The position numbers were made by a program, and so were the translations under genes. From Mucilaginibacter lacusdianchii (lineage in GTDB: Bacteria; Bacteroidota; Bacteroidia; Sphingobacteriales; Sphingobacteriaceae): a stretch of 64,000 nt of DNA. This document shows, one piece after another, positions 52,270 to 62,322 of the stretch; position 1 is the stretch's first letter; the number at the start of each line of letters is the position of its first letter. The DNA lies in assembly GCF_009770985.1 (NCBI RefSeq), contig NZ_WSRW01000003.1:1084908-1148907 (forward strand), in the 5' to 3' direction. The notes under the pieces were generated by a model that was not told the DNA's origin, did not search any database, and was given only the letters and a program-made list of their open reading frames with translations.

Positions 52270-55200
52270 TTAATCTACTGTAACGGCTTCTTCCTCTTCT
52301 ACAACAACCGGCGCAGGAGTACCGCTGATGCGTTCTTGCACAGACTGAAAGATGATGAATAATACCGGGATAACGAACACGCCGAAGATGGTACCGATAA
52401 GCATACCGCCTACTGCACCTGTACCGATAGAACGGTTACCGGCTGCACCTGCACCTGTAGCCAGCATTAATGGCACCAAGCCGAATATAAAAGCGAAAGA
52501 TGTCATCAAAATTGGTCTTAACCTTGCTACGGCTCCGTCTACAGCCGCTTGTACTATGCTTTCGCCTGAACGTCTGCGTAACACCGCAAACTCTACAATT
52601 AAGATGGCATTTTTAGCCAACAAACCGATGAGCATGATTAGCGTAATTTGCAGGTAGATATTGTTTTCTACACCAAAGATTTTAGCGAACACAAAGGCGC
52701 CGGCCAAACCAATAGGTAGCGATAACAACACAGCAAATGGCAAAATATAACTTTCGTACTGCGCACTTAACAAGAAGTAAACGAACACCAAACACAAGAT
52801 GAAAATGAACATGGTTTGGCTACCGCCCGATAACTCCTCACGGGTTAAACCCGAAAACTCATAGCCAAAGCCGGCTGGTAAAGTTTGCTTGGCTACTTCC
52901 TGAATGGCTTTGATAGCATCACCCGAGCTATAACCCGGATTAGGTGCACCCGTTACAGAAATTGAGGTAAACAAGTTGAAGCGGTTGATAGACTCCGGTC
53001 CGTATACTCGTGTTAAGGTAACAAACTCAGTAATAGGTGCCATTACACCATTATTGGTACGCACATAAATATTGTTCATACTTTCAGGCGTACCACGGAA
53101 AGCAGCATCTGCCTGGATCATTACACGGTATTGCTTACCAAACTCATTAAAGTTAGATGCATATAAACCACCGTAGTAACCTTGCAGAGTTCCTAAAACT
53201 GAACTAACAGATATATTAGCCTGTTTACATTTAGGCACATTTACGTCAACCTGGTACTGAGGAAAGTTAGTGTTAAAGAAGGTAGTAGCATACTGCACCT
53301 CCGGACGCTTACTTAACGCCCCCAAAAACTTACCATTAACTTGTGCAAAGTTGTTAATGTCGCCACCAGTTTTATCCTGAACTTGGAATTCGAAACCACT
53401 GCTGTTACCAAAGCCCTGTAATGCAGGCGGTACGATGAACAGGATACGAGCACCTTTAATACCGGCAGTCATTCCGAACAGTTTTCCTACCACAGAGTTT
53501 ACGTCCTGCCCCTGCCCTTTACGCTGATCCCATGGCTTCAATTTAATAAAGGTTACACCGTAAGAACCACCTGCACCACTTAATATACCCTGACCGGCTA
53601 TACGGGTTACAGATTCTACTTCGGGAAGGCTTTTTATAATGCCTGAAACCTGATTTACAATTTGTGTAGTACGCTCAAGCGACGAAGCCGGAGGCAATGA
53701 CACGTCGCCAATAATAAAGCCTTGGTCTTCATTTGGTACGAAACCGCTCGGCGTGGTCTTTAATAGGAACCAGAACAGCACGGCAAATACAGCAATACCT
53801 GCAACAGCTATCCACTTTTTAGCCGCCAGAAAGCTTACGGAACGTTTATACTTACCCGTCATGGCGTTAAAGCCGGTGTTGAAAGCAGTGTAAAAGCGTT
53901 GTAAGAAACTAGTGTTATGATGTTCACCTTCTGGGTGCGGTTTTAATAACAAAGCACATAATGCCGGACTTAAAGTCAACGCGTTAACTGCTGAAATTAA
54001 AATTGAAATTGCCAGTGTTAAACCAAATTGTTTATAAAACACACCAGTTGACCCTGTAATAAAAGACACCGGTACGAAAACCGCAGCCATTACCAGTGTG
54101 ATGGAAATAATCGCACTACTAATTTCGCTCATGGCCTCTGTGGTTGCAGATTTTGCAGATTTAGCACCATGATCCAACTTGGCGTGCACGGCCTCAACCA
54201 CCACAATAGCATCATCCACCACAATACCAATGGCTAGTACCAACGCAAACAGTGTGAGCAAGTTAATTGTGAAACCAAAAACCTGCAGAAAGAAGAAAGT
54301 CCCTACAATGGCCACCGGAACGGCAATAGCAGGAATTAATGTTGAACGGAAATCCTGTAAGAAGATGAACACAACGATAAATACCAGTACAAATGCCTCA
54401 ATAAGTGTATGGATTACCTTTTCAATAGATACATCCAAAAACTCATTGGCACTAAATATTGGCATTACCTTAATACCTGCCGGAAATGTTTTTTCAGCAG
54501 CATCGATAGTTTGCTGGCACTGCTCAATCATCTCGTGCGCGTTTGAGCCAGCGGTTTGGAACACAGCAACAGCTATTGAAGGCAATCCGTTTGTTTCAGA
54601 ATTACTTGCATAGCTAAGCGATCCTAACTCAACCTTGGCGATATCGCGCAAGCGCAATATCTGTCCATTAATAGCTGAACGAATCACAATATTCTCAAAT
54701 TCAGCAGGTGATTTTAAACGGCCTTTGTACTTTAATACGTATTCAAATGACTGGTTGTTGTTTTCGCCGATTTTACCCGGTGCAGCTTCTATATTTTGCT
54801 CAGCTAAGGCAGCATTAACATCATCAGGTATTAAACCATAAGTAGCCATTACGTCTGGCTTTAGCCATATACGCATGGAATAGTCTTGCTGACCAAATAC
54901 ACTTGCTTCACCTACACCATTTATACGCTTAAGTTGCGGCAGCAGGTTGATGTTGGCAAAGTTTTGCAGAAAGGTTTGATCGTAAGACTTGTTGGTACTG
55001 GTCATGGCAAACACCATAACCATACTGCTTTGCTGTTTAGCGGTGGTTACACCTGCTTTGGTAACTTCGGCAGGCAACAAAGGCGTAGCTTTAGATACAC
55101 GATTCTGCACGTTTACCGCAGCTAAATCGGGATTGGTTCCTAATTTAAAATATACGGTAATTTTGGCGCTACCATCATTACTGGCTGTAGACGTCATGTA

Positions 55201-55428
55201 AGTCATGTTTTCTACACCATTAATCTGTTCCTCTAACGGAACAATAACGCTGTTCATCACCACATCAGCGTTAGCACCTTGATAGGCTGCAGATACCACT
55301 ACAGTAGGTGGTGCAATTTCGGGGTATTGCGATATAGGCAAAGATATTAGGCCCAGCACCCCCAGTATAACAATGATGACCGATATAACGGTAGATAATA
55401 CCGGTCGTTCTATAAATTTACGTAACAT
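52270..55428 (-). CDS. RND multidrug efflux pump, inner-membrane permease (AcrB-like)
   Basis: Protein of 1052 residues of the HAE1 family, with 12 transmembrane helices and two large periplasmic loops. It starts FIERPVLSTVISVIIVILG. The proton-relay Asp pair sits in LAIGIVVDDAIVVVEAVHAK (helix 4), and the family motif GSTGVFYKQFGLTLAISILI is near residue 460. The C-terminal tail is acidic (VVEEEEAVTVD). It exports drugs, bile-like compounds or other amphiphiles using proton flow. Encoded between the adaptor (63 bp before) and the channel gene. Confidence 0.96.
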   Translation of the reverse strand: MLRKFIERPVLSTVISVIIVILGVLGLISLPISQYPEIAPPTVVVSAAYQGANADVVMNSVIVPLEEQINGVENMTYMTSTASNDGSAKITVYFKLGTNPDLAAVNVQNRVSKATPLLPAEVTKAGVTTAKQQSSMVMVFAMTSTNKSYDQTFLQNFANINLLPQLKRINGVGEASVFGQQDYSMRIWLKPDVMATYGLIPDDVNAALAEQNIEAAPGKIGENNNQSFEYVLKYKGRLKSPAEFENIVIRSAINGQILRLRDIAKVELGSLSYASNSETNGLPSIAVAVFQTAGSNAHEMIEQCQQTIDAAEKTFPAGIKVMPIFSANEFLDVSIEKVIHTLIEAFVLVFIVVFIFLQDFRSTLIPAIAVPVAIVGTFFFLQVFGFTINLLTLFALVLAIGIVVDDAIVVVEAVHAKLDHGAKSAKSATTEAMSEISSAIISITLVMAAVFVPVSFITGSTGVFYKQFGLTLAISILISAVNALTLSPALCALLLKPHPEGEHHNTSFLQRFYTAFNTGFNAMTGKYKRSVSFLAAKKWIAVAGIAVFAVLFWFLLKTTPSGFVPNEDQGFIIGDVSLPPASSLERTTQIVNQVSGIIKSLPEVESVTRIAGQGILSGAGGSYGVTFIKLKPWDQRKGQGQDVNSVVGKLFGMTAGIKGARILFIVPPALQGFGNSSGFEFQVQDKTGGDINNFAQVNGKFLGALSKRPEVQYATTFFNTNFPQYQVDVNVPKCKQANISVSSVLGTLQGYYGGLYASNFNEFGKQYRVMIQADAAFRGTPESMNNIYVRTNNGVMAPITEFVTLTRVYGPESINRFNLFTSISVTGAPNPGYSSGDAIKAIQEVAKQTLPAGFGYEFSGLTREELSGGSQTMFIFILCLVFVYFLLSAQYESYILPFAVLLSLPIGLAGAFVFAKIFGVENNIYLQITLIMLIGLLAKNAILIVEFAVLRRRSGESIVQAAVDGAVARLRPILMTSFAFIFGLVPLMLATGAGAAGNRSIGTGAVGGMLIGTIFGVFVIPVLFIIFQSVQERISGTPAPVVVEEEEAVTVD

Positions 55429-55491
55429 AATTAATTTTTATGTTGATGAATGAACTTAACTAGAAGCAAGTTCTGTATGTAACTCAAAAAG

Positions 55492-56664
55492 TTATTTTAT
55501 ATCCTGATACACTTTATCGTCGGCTTGAACTTCCGGTTTGATAACCGTGCCATCCTGTAAATTAGATGTACCTTCAAGCACTACTACGTCGCCTGATTTT
55601 AAACCGCCTGTTACAACAAAGTATTGTCCAGCTGCAATATCCATGGTTTGTATCTCGGTATTTTTTACTGCGCCTTTGGCATCTACTACAAAAACAAAGC
55701 GCTTGCCCTGCAATTCATAGGTGGCTTTTTGCGGAACCAGCACAGCATTTGGAATTACTTGCGGAATACGAACAGTAGCACTACCACCGCTCCTAATTAA
55801 ACGCATAGGGTTTGGAAACGTAGCTCTGAAGCTTGCAGAACCTGTTTCTGTATTGATTAAACCACTTATCGTTTCCACACGGCCTTTTTCTGGGTAATTA
55901 CTACCATCAGAGAGAATCAATGACACCTGTGGCAATTTACTTAGCTTGGCTTCCAGCGTACGGCCCTCATAGCGTCTTGAAAAGTCGAGTAATTGCTTTT
56001 CGTTTAATGAGAAGTAAGCGTAAACGTTGCCTATGTTGGATACTGTTGTTAATGGCTGTGTAGTGTTGCTATTAATTAAGCTTCCCAATTTGTAAGGTAT
56101 GGTGCCTACTACGCCATTAACCGGACTAGTAACTGTTGCATATCCTAGATTGGTTTTAGCATTGGCTAAACTTGCTTTAGCCTGAGCCAATGCCGCTCTA
56201 CGCGCCTGCAAGGTCAATTGAGCCGACTCCAACTCGTAATGGCTAATAATATCCTTTTCAACCAGTGGTTTAGCTTTATTAACCTGTAGCTGGGCAGAAC
56301 TTACATCAGCTTGCGCACTGGCAACAGCAGCGGCAGCTGTGTTAATATCCTGGGTATATTGTGGCGCACTTATATGAAATAGCACCTGCCCTTTTCTAAC
56401 AACGCTACCTTCATCTATTAAAATGCGGTCGATATAACCGTCAATTTTTGGACGAATTTCGATGTTTTGCTGACCCTGTAACGTGGCCGGGTAATCGCTG
56501 TTTAATGTGGCATTCTGAGTGGTTACTTTGAAAGCCGGAAAACTTTGCACTGGAGGCGGGCCGCCGGCTGCCGGTGCACCAGCTTGATTTTGATTATTGC
56601 CGCATGCCGATAAAAGCAGCATAGCCGATGTAAATCCGGCTAATAACTTGGCTGTAGAATTCAT
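55492..56664 (-). CDS. RND efflux periplasmic adaptor (AcrA-like)
   Basis: The ATG at 56664 gives 390 residues with a lipoprotein signal (Cys21, LLLSACGNNQ). Then a Gly/Pro-rich linker, a lipoyl/barrel-sandwich domain (NIEIRPKIDGYIDRILIDEG, near 68), an alpha-hairpin coiled coil (Ala/Gln-rich, AAAVASAQADVSSAQLQVNK), the second lipoyl half (NLGYATVTSPVNGVVGTIPY) and a beta-barrel plus membrane-proximal domain to the C-terminus. It bridges the RND permease and outer-membrane channel. Confidence 0.95.
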   Translation of the reverse strand: MNSTAKLLAGFTSAMLLLSACGNNQNQAGAPAAGGPPPVQSFPAFKVTTQNATLNSDYPATLQGQQNIEIRPKIDGYIDRILIDEGSVVRKGQVLFHISAPQYTQDINTAAAAVASAQADVSSAQLQVNKAKPLVEKDIISHYELESAQLTLQARRAALAQAKASLANAKTNLGYATVTSPVNGVVGTIPYKLGSLINSNTTQPLTTVSNIGNVYAYFSLNEKQLLDFSRRYEGRTLEAKLSKLPQVSLILSDGSNYPEKGRVETISGLINTETGSASFRATFPNPMRLIRSGGSATVRIPQVIPNAVLVPQKATYELQGKRFVFVVDAKGAVKNTEIQTMDIAAGQYFVVTGGLKSGDVVVLEGTSNLQDGTVIKPEVQADDKVYQDIK

Positions 56665-56756
56665 GAAATTATTGTTGTATAGCTTGTAAATGTAATTGTG
56701 CATGGTTGTAGATCGATTAACTCAGATATTTAGCCTTGTGGTTAACTTAGATGATT

Positions 56757-57341
56757 TTATTGCAATATCGTTTCACATATCAGTTTCTTCCGTTCCTGTA
56801 TAAGTTCATTAAAATTGTTGCTACTTAGATTGAATAACTGTTTATACAATGGGCTCATAATAAGCGGGTAAACCATCAACGAAAACAGGTTCATCATAAA
56901 ATGAATAGGATTCATTTGTTTGATGTTACCTGCATCCATTTCTGCTTGTATCTGTGCCAAAAAGCTCTTTATTTTTTGCGGCTTCTTTTCATCGCATTTG
57001 TTAGCATCGTTTAGCATTTCTGTTACCAAAAACGTTTCCTGATAAGGAAATGCAACCGCTTCCGTCAAAAATACCTCAATAAAGTTTTCAATCTTTTTAT
57101 TGAATGGCAAATCAGACTCCATTACTTTATCCAACCGTGTAGATAAATCCTGCATCGCTTCTTTAAAAACCTTTTCAATTAGTATGTCTTTAGATCGGAA
57201 ATAATAATTAACAAGCGTTCGGTTAACACCCGCCGCATCGGCTATATCCTGCGTAGTTGCATGTAGCCTCCCTTCAGCAAAAAAAACTCTTTTTGCAGTG
57301 TCTTTTATAAGCTGTTCTGTACCTGTATCTCTAGCTGCCAT
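56757..57341 (-). CDS. TetR/AcrR family repressor of the efflux operon
   Basis: Protein of 194 residues. The N-terminal helix-turn-helix (about 24-50) reads TTQDIADAAGVNRTLVNYYFRSKD, typical TetR. The C-terminal ligand-binding region is helical and unlike any I can name. It is the first gene of the operon tetR-adaptor-permease-channel on the same strand, so it probably represses its own transcript; a 13-bp palindrome lies just before its start codon. Confidence 0.92.
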   Translation of the reverse strand: MAARDTGTEQLIKDTAKRVFFAEGRLHATTQDIADAAGVNRTLVNYYFRSKDILIEKVFKEAMQDLSTRLDKVMESDLPFNKKIENFIEVFLTEAVAFPYQETFLVTEMLNDANKCDEKKPQKIKSFLAQIQAEMDAGNIKQMNPIHFMMNLFSLMVYPLIMSPLYKQLFNLSSNNFNELIQERKKLICETILQ

Positions 57342-57355
57342 TATTGTTTGACAAA

Positions 57356-57368
57356 AATGTTAAACATT
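57356..57368. promoter_or_regulatory. Candidate TetR operator
   Basis: AATGTT-A-AACATT, a perfect palindrome around one base, 14 bp upstream of the tetR ATG. Position and form fit an autoregulatory TetR-family operator. A second, looser dyad (TCATCAATT ... AATTGATGA, 57370-57410) follows. Confidence 0.45.
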
Positions 57369-57447
57369 ATCATCAATTCAAAATTTTCATGCAAATCTCC
57401 AAATTGATGACAATTTAATTAGAATAACAGCTTACTGTTAGAAAATG

Positions 57448-57455
57448 TACATTTG
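57448..57455 (+). promoter_or_regulatory. Possible -7 element for uxuA
   Basis: TACATTTG fits TAnnTTTG, but no -33 TTG is seen and the leader would be about 240 bp. Confidence 0.25.
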
Positions 57456-57704
57456 ATAGTATTAGAAAACAGGTTGGCTTGAAATTCAAGGCCATTTTAT
57501 TTATTGCAGATGATATGAATATTAAGCCTTTATCCAAAGGCATACGCTTTTATTTCTATACGTTTATATTATTGAATATTGGAAAAAGCTATCTACAATT
57601 AAGTTAATGCTTCGTATAATTGGCAAATTAAGCGATGCAATTAGCGGTAAATTACTGGCTAATCTCGCTGCCGATAATATAAAACCTATAACAACACATT
57701 ATAT

Positions 57705-58892
57705 ATGAGCTTAGAGCAAGCATGGCGGTGGTACGGACCAAATGATCCGGTAAGTTTGGCGGACGTGAAACAAGCTGGAGCGACCGGCGTAGTTACTGCC
57801 TTACACCATATACCCAACGGGCAAGTGTGGTCAACAGACGAAATTCTGAAACGGAAAGCTACTGTTGAAGACGCTGGCTTAACCTGGACTGTTGTAGAAA
57901 GTGTTCCCGTTCATGAAGACATCAAAAAACGTTCAGGTAATTATCAGTTGTACATTGAAAATTACAAGCAAACGTTAAAGAACTTAGGCGCTTGTGGGAT
58001 TAACATTGTATGTTACAACTTTATGCCGGTGTTAGACTGGACCCGTACGGACCTGGACTACCAAATGGCAGATGGTTCAACAGCTTTGCGTTTTGATGCA
58101 ACGGCTTTTGCGGCGTTTGAACTATATATTTTACAACGCCCCGGTGCGATTGATACTTATGCTGACGAGATTAAAATAAAAGCGAAAAATTATTTTGACC
58201 AGTTGCAGGATGAAGATAAAAACAAGCTGGTAAAAAATATTATTGCAGGGTTACCAGGCTCGGAAGAAGGCTATTCCATTGAAGATTTTTTGCAGATTCT
58301 GGCCAGTTACAATCAGGTTGGTGCAACAGAACTGAAAGCTAATCTTTTCTACTTTTTACAACAGGTAATACCAGCCGCCGAAGAAGCCGGTGTTTTAATG
58401 TGCATACACCCTGATGATCCGCCATACCCGATATTAGGCTTACCGCGTGTAGTTAGTACCGAACAAGACATACTTGATATTTATAATGCCGTTAACAGCC
58501 AGCACAACGGGTTAACTTTTTGCACCGGCTCATTTGGTGTACGTCCAGATAACGATTTGCCGGGAATGGTACGACGCCTGGGTAGCCGGATACATTTTAT
58601 TCACCTGCGCAGCACACAACGTGATGAAGAGGGCAACTTTTATGAAGCTGATCATCTGGCGGGCAATGTAGACATGTACGAGGTAATGAAAGCACTATTG
58701 GAAGAGCAGCAGAAGCGTAGGCTTGCTGGTCGTGAAAATTTAAGAATGCCTTTCAGACCAGACCATGGTCATAAAATGTTAGATGACCTGCACAAAAAAA
58801 CGAATCCCGGCTATTCGGCCATTGGTCGCTTGCGCGGATTGGCTGAACTGCGTGGATTGGAATTGGGTATTAAAAGATCGTTAAACCTTTAA
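57705..58892 (+). CDS. uxuA: Mannonate dehydratase
   Basis: Converts D-mannonate to 2-keto-3-deoxygluconate in hexuronate (glucuronate) breakdown. The 395-residue protein has the UxuA TIM-barrel features: WRWYGPNDPVSLADVKQAGA at the start, LTWTVVESVPVHEDIKKRSG (near 64-83), CIHPDDPPYPILGLPRVV (near 234) and FCTGSFGVRPDNDLPGMV (near 271), then HFIHLRSTQRDEEGNFYEADH and RPDHGHKM at the C-terminus; the Cys, His and Asp residues in these segments coordinate the metal. Monocistronic here, ended by a terminator, next to a polysaccharide utilisation locus. Confidence 0.95.
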   Translation: MSLEQAWRWYGPNDPVSLADVKQAGATGVVTALHHIPNGQVWSTDEILKRKATVEDAGLTWTVVESVPVHEDIKKRSGNYQLYIENYKQTLKNLGACGINIVCYNFMPVLDWTRTDLDYQMADGSTALRFDATAFAAFELYILQRPGAIDTYADEIKIKAKNYFDQLQDEDKNKLVKNIIAGLPGSEEGYSIEDFLQILASYNQVGATELKANLFYFLQQVIPAAEEAGVLMCIHPDDPPYPILGLPRVVSTEQDILDIYNAVNSQHNGLTFCTGSFGVRPDNDLPGMVRRLGSRIHFIHLRSTQRDEEGNFYEADHLAGNVDMYEVMKALLEEQQKRRLAGRENLRMPFRPDHGHKMLDDLHKKTNPGYSAIGRLRGLAELRGLELGIKRSLNL

Positions 58893-58893
58893 G

Positions 58894-58926
58894 AGAAGCC
58901 TGCACATAATGCAGGCTTCTTTTTGC
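58894..58926 (+). terminator. Rho-independent terminator after uxuA
   Basis: AGAAGCCTGCA stem, 5-base loop, TGCAGGCTTCT stem, TTTTT tail. Can also serve the convergent GH127-like gene. Confidence 0.9.
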
Positions 58927-58939
58927 GTTCTTACAACTT

Positions 58940-60979
58940 TTATTTTTCTTCCAATACCGGGAACTGGGCTATACGAAGTTTAGTACAGCCGTATGGAATC
59001 AACGTAATTTCCTCTTCCTTAACCGGTGCCGCTCCTTCGTTATAATAAATACTGTAAGGAATTGGCCCGGTCATATCATTATACAACTGCCACGATGCAA
59101 TGCGTTTGCCTTTGGTTTTTATGCTTACAGGCGCGCCGTCCATCGTCCACGGATACAATGGAATGCTTTGGTTTTTATGCACTATAAAATCCTTTTTTAG
59201 TTTATCCTCGGCTACGTTGATTAACCCATAGTTCCAGGGCGTAGTAGGACGAACTTCATAATAAGAATCGCCATAGGCAATCGGGTCTTTGTCATTTTTT
59301 ACTTTAGTTATTTGCTCGCCTATTTTAAGTGCATAAACAATTGGTCCGCGCTCAACAGAAACGGAGTTTTCAAACCATGTATTTGTGAAAGCATGCATAG
59401 GCAACAGCAGTTTCACCACGTCACCCGACCTCCACTCCCTATTCAATTTAACAATTTGGTTACCTGCCGCTTCCTGGATAACCGTTCCGTTAACAGTAAT
59501 CGTAGCCGATTTGCACCAGCCCGGCACGCGCAAATGAAGCGGAAAAGAAACAGATCTATCTTTCTTATCAGCATTGAAAGTAAATGTTATTGTTTCATCA
59601 AAAGGATAATTGGTTTCCTCTTTAAAGGATACCGGCGTACCATTGGCTACTAACGCCTTAACCTCGCTAGGCGAATAAACCAGTGCTGCAAGTCCTTTAT
59701 CAGGTGTTGCGTACCACAAGTTTTGCGTAAACTTAGGCCAGCCCTGATGCATATTTGAGGTACAGCACGGGTAACCGGTAAGTAATCCGTAGCAAACATC
59801 CGTACCACCATGGTTTAAATGAAAATTATGTTCATGCCGGGTGAGCATTACTTGATTTGCCTGCTGAAAATACTGTCTGTTCATATAATCTTCGGTAGTT
59901 TGTGTTGGCAGCGCATTAAAAGCAATTCTTTCTAAGTGATCTGCATAGCTTACGTCTCCTGTAATCGGCAATGTGCTTTCCAACGTAAACATCATTTCAA
60001 CGGCCGAACATAGCTCTGAACCCTGTGTTGGGTTGTTGCCATGCAGCATTTCATCACCGCCGAAAAGGCCATGCGCCATGCCATCAAACTTCCGCAAGTC
60101 GGCATATCCTTTTTGGGTGGCGTGCAGATATTGCGCTTCCGGATGCTGCTGGTAATATATAATGGGTTCTTTCATGCCCTGCGCTAAGTTCACACCATGA
60201 ATGCTCCCTACGCTGGCCAGCATGTCAGTATTTAAAAAGGCATTGGTGAAGTTAAAACCTTGATTATGTAACAAGTCGCCAAGCTCAAGCAAAAATTTGT
60301 CGCCGGTAATATTGTACAACCAATACACAACAGCCAAATTATCTGCTTCACGGTATTTTGCCCAAAAGGTCCAATGGTCCAGCGGCTTTTGCGGTAGCTC
60401 TTTAAGCTGATACTTAAAATAATTGGTCATTAATGTAATAACCCTCTTATCTTGAGTGGCAGAGTAATACTGTTTCAATACCTTCAACATTACCATCTTA
60501 GGCCACCAATCGCGACTATTATCACGCTGAATGCCAGGCTCGGATGCATAATCTTTGTACGGACCAAAATAGCCGTCGGGCTGTTGGCTTTTTATAGTCC
60601 ACTCCACCCAAGGTTTAACTTTGGCAATCAGTTCTTTGTCATCTAATATGTACGCCAATGGCAACAATCCATCAATCCAGTAAGGCCCCCGCTCCCATTG
60701 GTCGCCATCGCCGCCCAACCACCCATTGCGCTGATTCATTACCAACGGGTAAAGCTTGTCTAAGTTACCAGTTGCACCATTTTTTTGCCTCACCAACATT
60801 TCTTTAAGCCAACCCTTCGGCTTAATAGCGCCTAAAGGCAATTCGGTATATGGATTTTGCCGGAGTGGCGCGCGATTGCTAACATAGTTTTCTGCGGTGT
60901 TTTTTTTAACGCCCGTCTGGCTCATTGCGTTCGAAGTAATTGCCGACAAGAGAACTAATAGATAGAGTTTCATTTTCAT
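58940..60979 (-). CDS. GH127-like (DUF1680) glycoside hydrolase
   Basis: Secreted enzyme of 679 residues with a signal peptide ending NAMSQ (about 21). The N-terminal part ELPLGAIKPKGWLKEML (46-62) starts the alpha/alpha-barrel of the DUF1680/GH127 family (beta-L-arabinofuranosidases and relatives); GDGDQWERGPYWIDGLLPLA (90-109) is another family segment. The residues matching the zinc-thiolate site of HypBA1 are visible: Glu322 and Cys324 in SELCSAVEMM, and Cys405-Cys406 in TGYPCCTSNMHQG, the first of the pair being the expected nucleophile. Substrate could be an arabinofuranoside or another sugar. Confidence 0.87.
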   Translation of the reverse strand: MKMKLYLLVLLSAITSNAMSQTGVKKNTAENYVSNRAPLRQNPYTELPLGAIKPKGWLKEMLVRQKNGATGNLDKLYPLVMNQRNGWLGGDGDQWERGPYWIDGLLPLAYILDDKELIAKVKPWVEWTIKSQQPDGYFGPYKDYASEPGIQRDNSRDWWPKMVMLKVLKQYYSATQDKRVITLMTNYFKYQLKELPQKPLDHWTFWAKYREADNLAVVYWLYNITGDKFLLELGDLLHNQGFNFTNAFLNTDMLASVGSIHGVNLAQGMKEPIIYYQQHPEAQYLHATQKGYADLRKFDGMAHGLFGGDEMLHGNNPTQGSELCSAVEMMFTLESTLPITGDVSYADHLERIAFNALPTQTTEDYMNRQYFQQANQVMLTRHEHNFHLNHGGTDVCYGLLTGYPCCTSNMHQGWPKFTQNLWYATPDKGLAALVYSPSEVKALVANGTPVSFKEETNYPFDETITFTFNADKKDRSVSFPLHLRVPGWCKSATITVNGTVIQEAAGNQIVKLNREWRSGDVVKLLLPMHAFTNTWFENSVSVERGPIVYALKIGEQITKVKNDKDPIAYGDSYYEVRPTTPWNYGLINVAEDKLKKDFIVHKNQSIPLYPWTMDGAPVSIKTKGKRIASWQLYNDMTGPIPYSIYYNEGAAPVKEEEITLIPYGCTKLRIAQFPVLEEK

Positions 60980-61095
60980 ATAATTGATGTGATAATATCA
61001 ACCAGTTGGAGTACGCTTTTTAAATAACCGTAAGTCACTTTAAGAATAAATTATGCATCAATACTTAATAGGCAGTACAACCGCTAACATACAAG

Positions 61096-61123
61096 AAAAG
61101 CGCCGGACTTGTCCGACGCTTTT
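61096..61123 (-). terminator. Hairpin terminator downstream of the GH76 gene
   Basis: GCG-C-CGGAC and GTCCG-A-CGC pair with one mismatch and are followed on the minus strand by TTTT. This suggests that GH127 is transcribed apart from the sus genes. Confidence 0.65.
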
Positions 61124-61143
61124 ACTTAATAATAAGAGCTTAT

Positions 61144-62304
61144 TTAAAACGCTCCTTGTTTGTTCAATGTTGCTGCGGCTTCAATCATCATCATTCCGCT
61201 TAGCTGCGTGGTTAGATCCACGCTTGCGCCAGGCTTGCTTTTCCAATTAGAATTGATCAGCAATTGCGGACGGCTAATGCCTTGTGAATATAAAGTTGTA
61301 GCGTTAAACTTTAAATAATTGATCATTGCATCTTTATCCGTTTTTGAAACGGCAGGCTCCTGTGCCAGCAAAGTCATGTACCTAACAAGTATTCCTTTAA
61401 ACAAACCACCATCACCCTGACCTTCATCTCTTAAAATCCCGCCAGGTGATAAGTCAAGATCTTTCATAGTGGCATTTGCGGTTCTGACAGCGTCGTTTAA
61501 GTAATTTACATCGTTGGTAACCTTATACAGCTCCAAGCCAGCTCCAATAAACACGCCTTGGTTATAGGTATATTTGTTTGTAGTGATAGCGCCGTCATTA
61601 TTATAATTGACACCATCCCACACAATACCACTCGAAGGATCGACTAATTTGCCTTTTAACCAAGTATACAACTCTTTAGCAATTTGCAAATCGGCTGCGT
61701 TTTTTTGCAAACGATACAAGCGGGCTGCAAAGATGATAGCCGGTGCATTGGCTGGTGTGTTTTTGAAGTATGTTCTTGACTTGTTCCAGCCTATACCGTC
61801 GCCTTGTATATCATTACGGCCTGTTTTAATATCAGTCCATAACACATTAGCGGCGTCCAAATAAGTATTATCATTGGTTGCCTCAAAGCTGCGCAAGCTT
61901 GATAAAGCGAGCCACTCCATGTCATCATAAAAATCGTTCGGCAATTTATTACCGTTAGATTCTTTGATGCCATTTAATAATGACAACATACGCTGTTTGT
62001 ACACATCGTTTTTGGTACGAAGGTAAGCGTCAACCAATACGTCAAGCATGTGGGCGTTAGGCCAGTAGTGGAACGTCGTTTTGTCTACGTTGTTTTCCTT
62101 GAAATACTTGCCATTTGCCGATAAATATGAAGTATAGGTTTTATCTTGAATTGAATCGGCAGTAAGCGCCCAGCTGTAGCTGATTGGTGCAACAGGCTTG
62201 TCATCATACAAAGGGAATGCTTTATCTTTTAAGCATGATGTCATCATTGTTGATGACAATAAGCCGCCGGATAAAATCAACACTTTTGTGATATTTCTTT
62301 TCAT
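61144..62304 (-). CDS. GH76 glycoside hydrolase (alpha-1,6-mannanase-like lipoprotein)
   Basis: The ATG at 62304 gives 386 residues with a lipoprotein signal (Cys24 in MMTSCLKDK). The fold is an (alpha/alpha)6 barrel of family GH76: the catalytic Asp127-Asp128 pair lies in NDFYDDMEWLALS (compare the DD of Bacillus Aman6), then DIQGDGIGWNKS, YTYNQGVFIGAGLELYKVT and LSPGGILRDEGQGDGGLFKG. GH76 enzymes cleave alpha-1,6-mannan backbones of fungal cell walls or bacterial mannans. It follows the SusE-like gene and should sit on the cell surface. Confidence 0.9.
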   Translation of the reverse strand: MKRNITKVLILSGGLLSSTMMTSCLKDKAFPLYDDKPVAPISYSWALTADSIQDKTYTSYLSANGKYFKENNVDKTTFHYWPNAHMLDVLVDAYLRTKNDVYKQRMLSLLNGIKESNGNKLPNDFYDDMEWLALSSLRSFEATNDNTYLDAANVLWTDIKTGRNDIQGDGIGWNKSRTYFKNTPANAPAIIFAARLYRLQKNAADLQIAKELYTWLKGKLVDPSSGIVWDGVNYNNDGAITTNKYTYNQGVFIGAGLELYKVTNDVNYLNDAVRTANATMKDLDLSPGGILRDEGQGDGGLFKGILVRYMTLLAQEPAVSKTDKDAMINYLKFNATTLYSQGISRPQLLINSNWKSKPGASVDLTTQLSGMMMIEAAATLNKQGAF

Positions 62305-62322
62305 TATTGTTTGATTTATAAT

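Larger units (their letters stand above)
57342..57704. other. 363-bp intergenic region between tetR and uxuA
   Basis: Contains a palindrome near the tetR start (57356-57368), a 9-bp inverted repeat (57370-57410) and one TACATTTG -7-like element (57448-57455) pointing to uxuA. A 33-codon frame (57607-57708) overlaps the uxuA ATG but has no other support. Confidence 0.6.

Noticed and set aside
57607..57708. 33-codon frame upstream of uxuA that overlaps its ATG (ATGA)
   Set aside because: Could be a leader peptide, but has no amino-acid bias, no promoter just before it and no other support.
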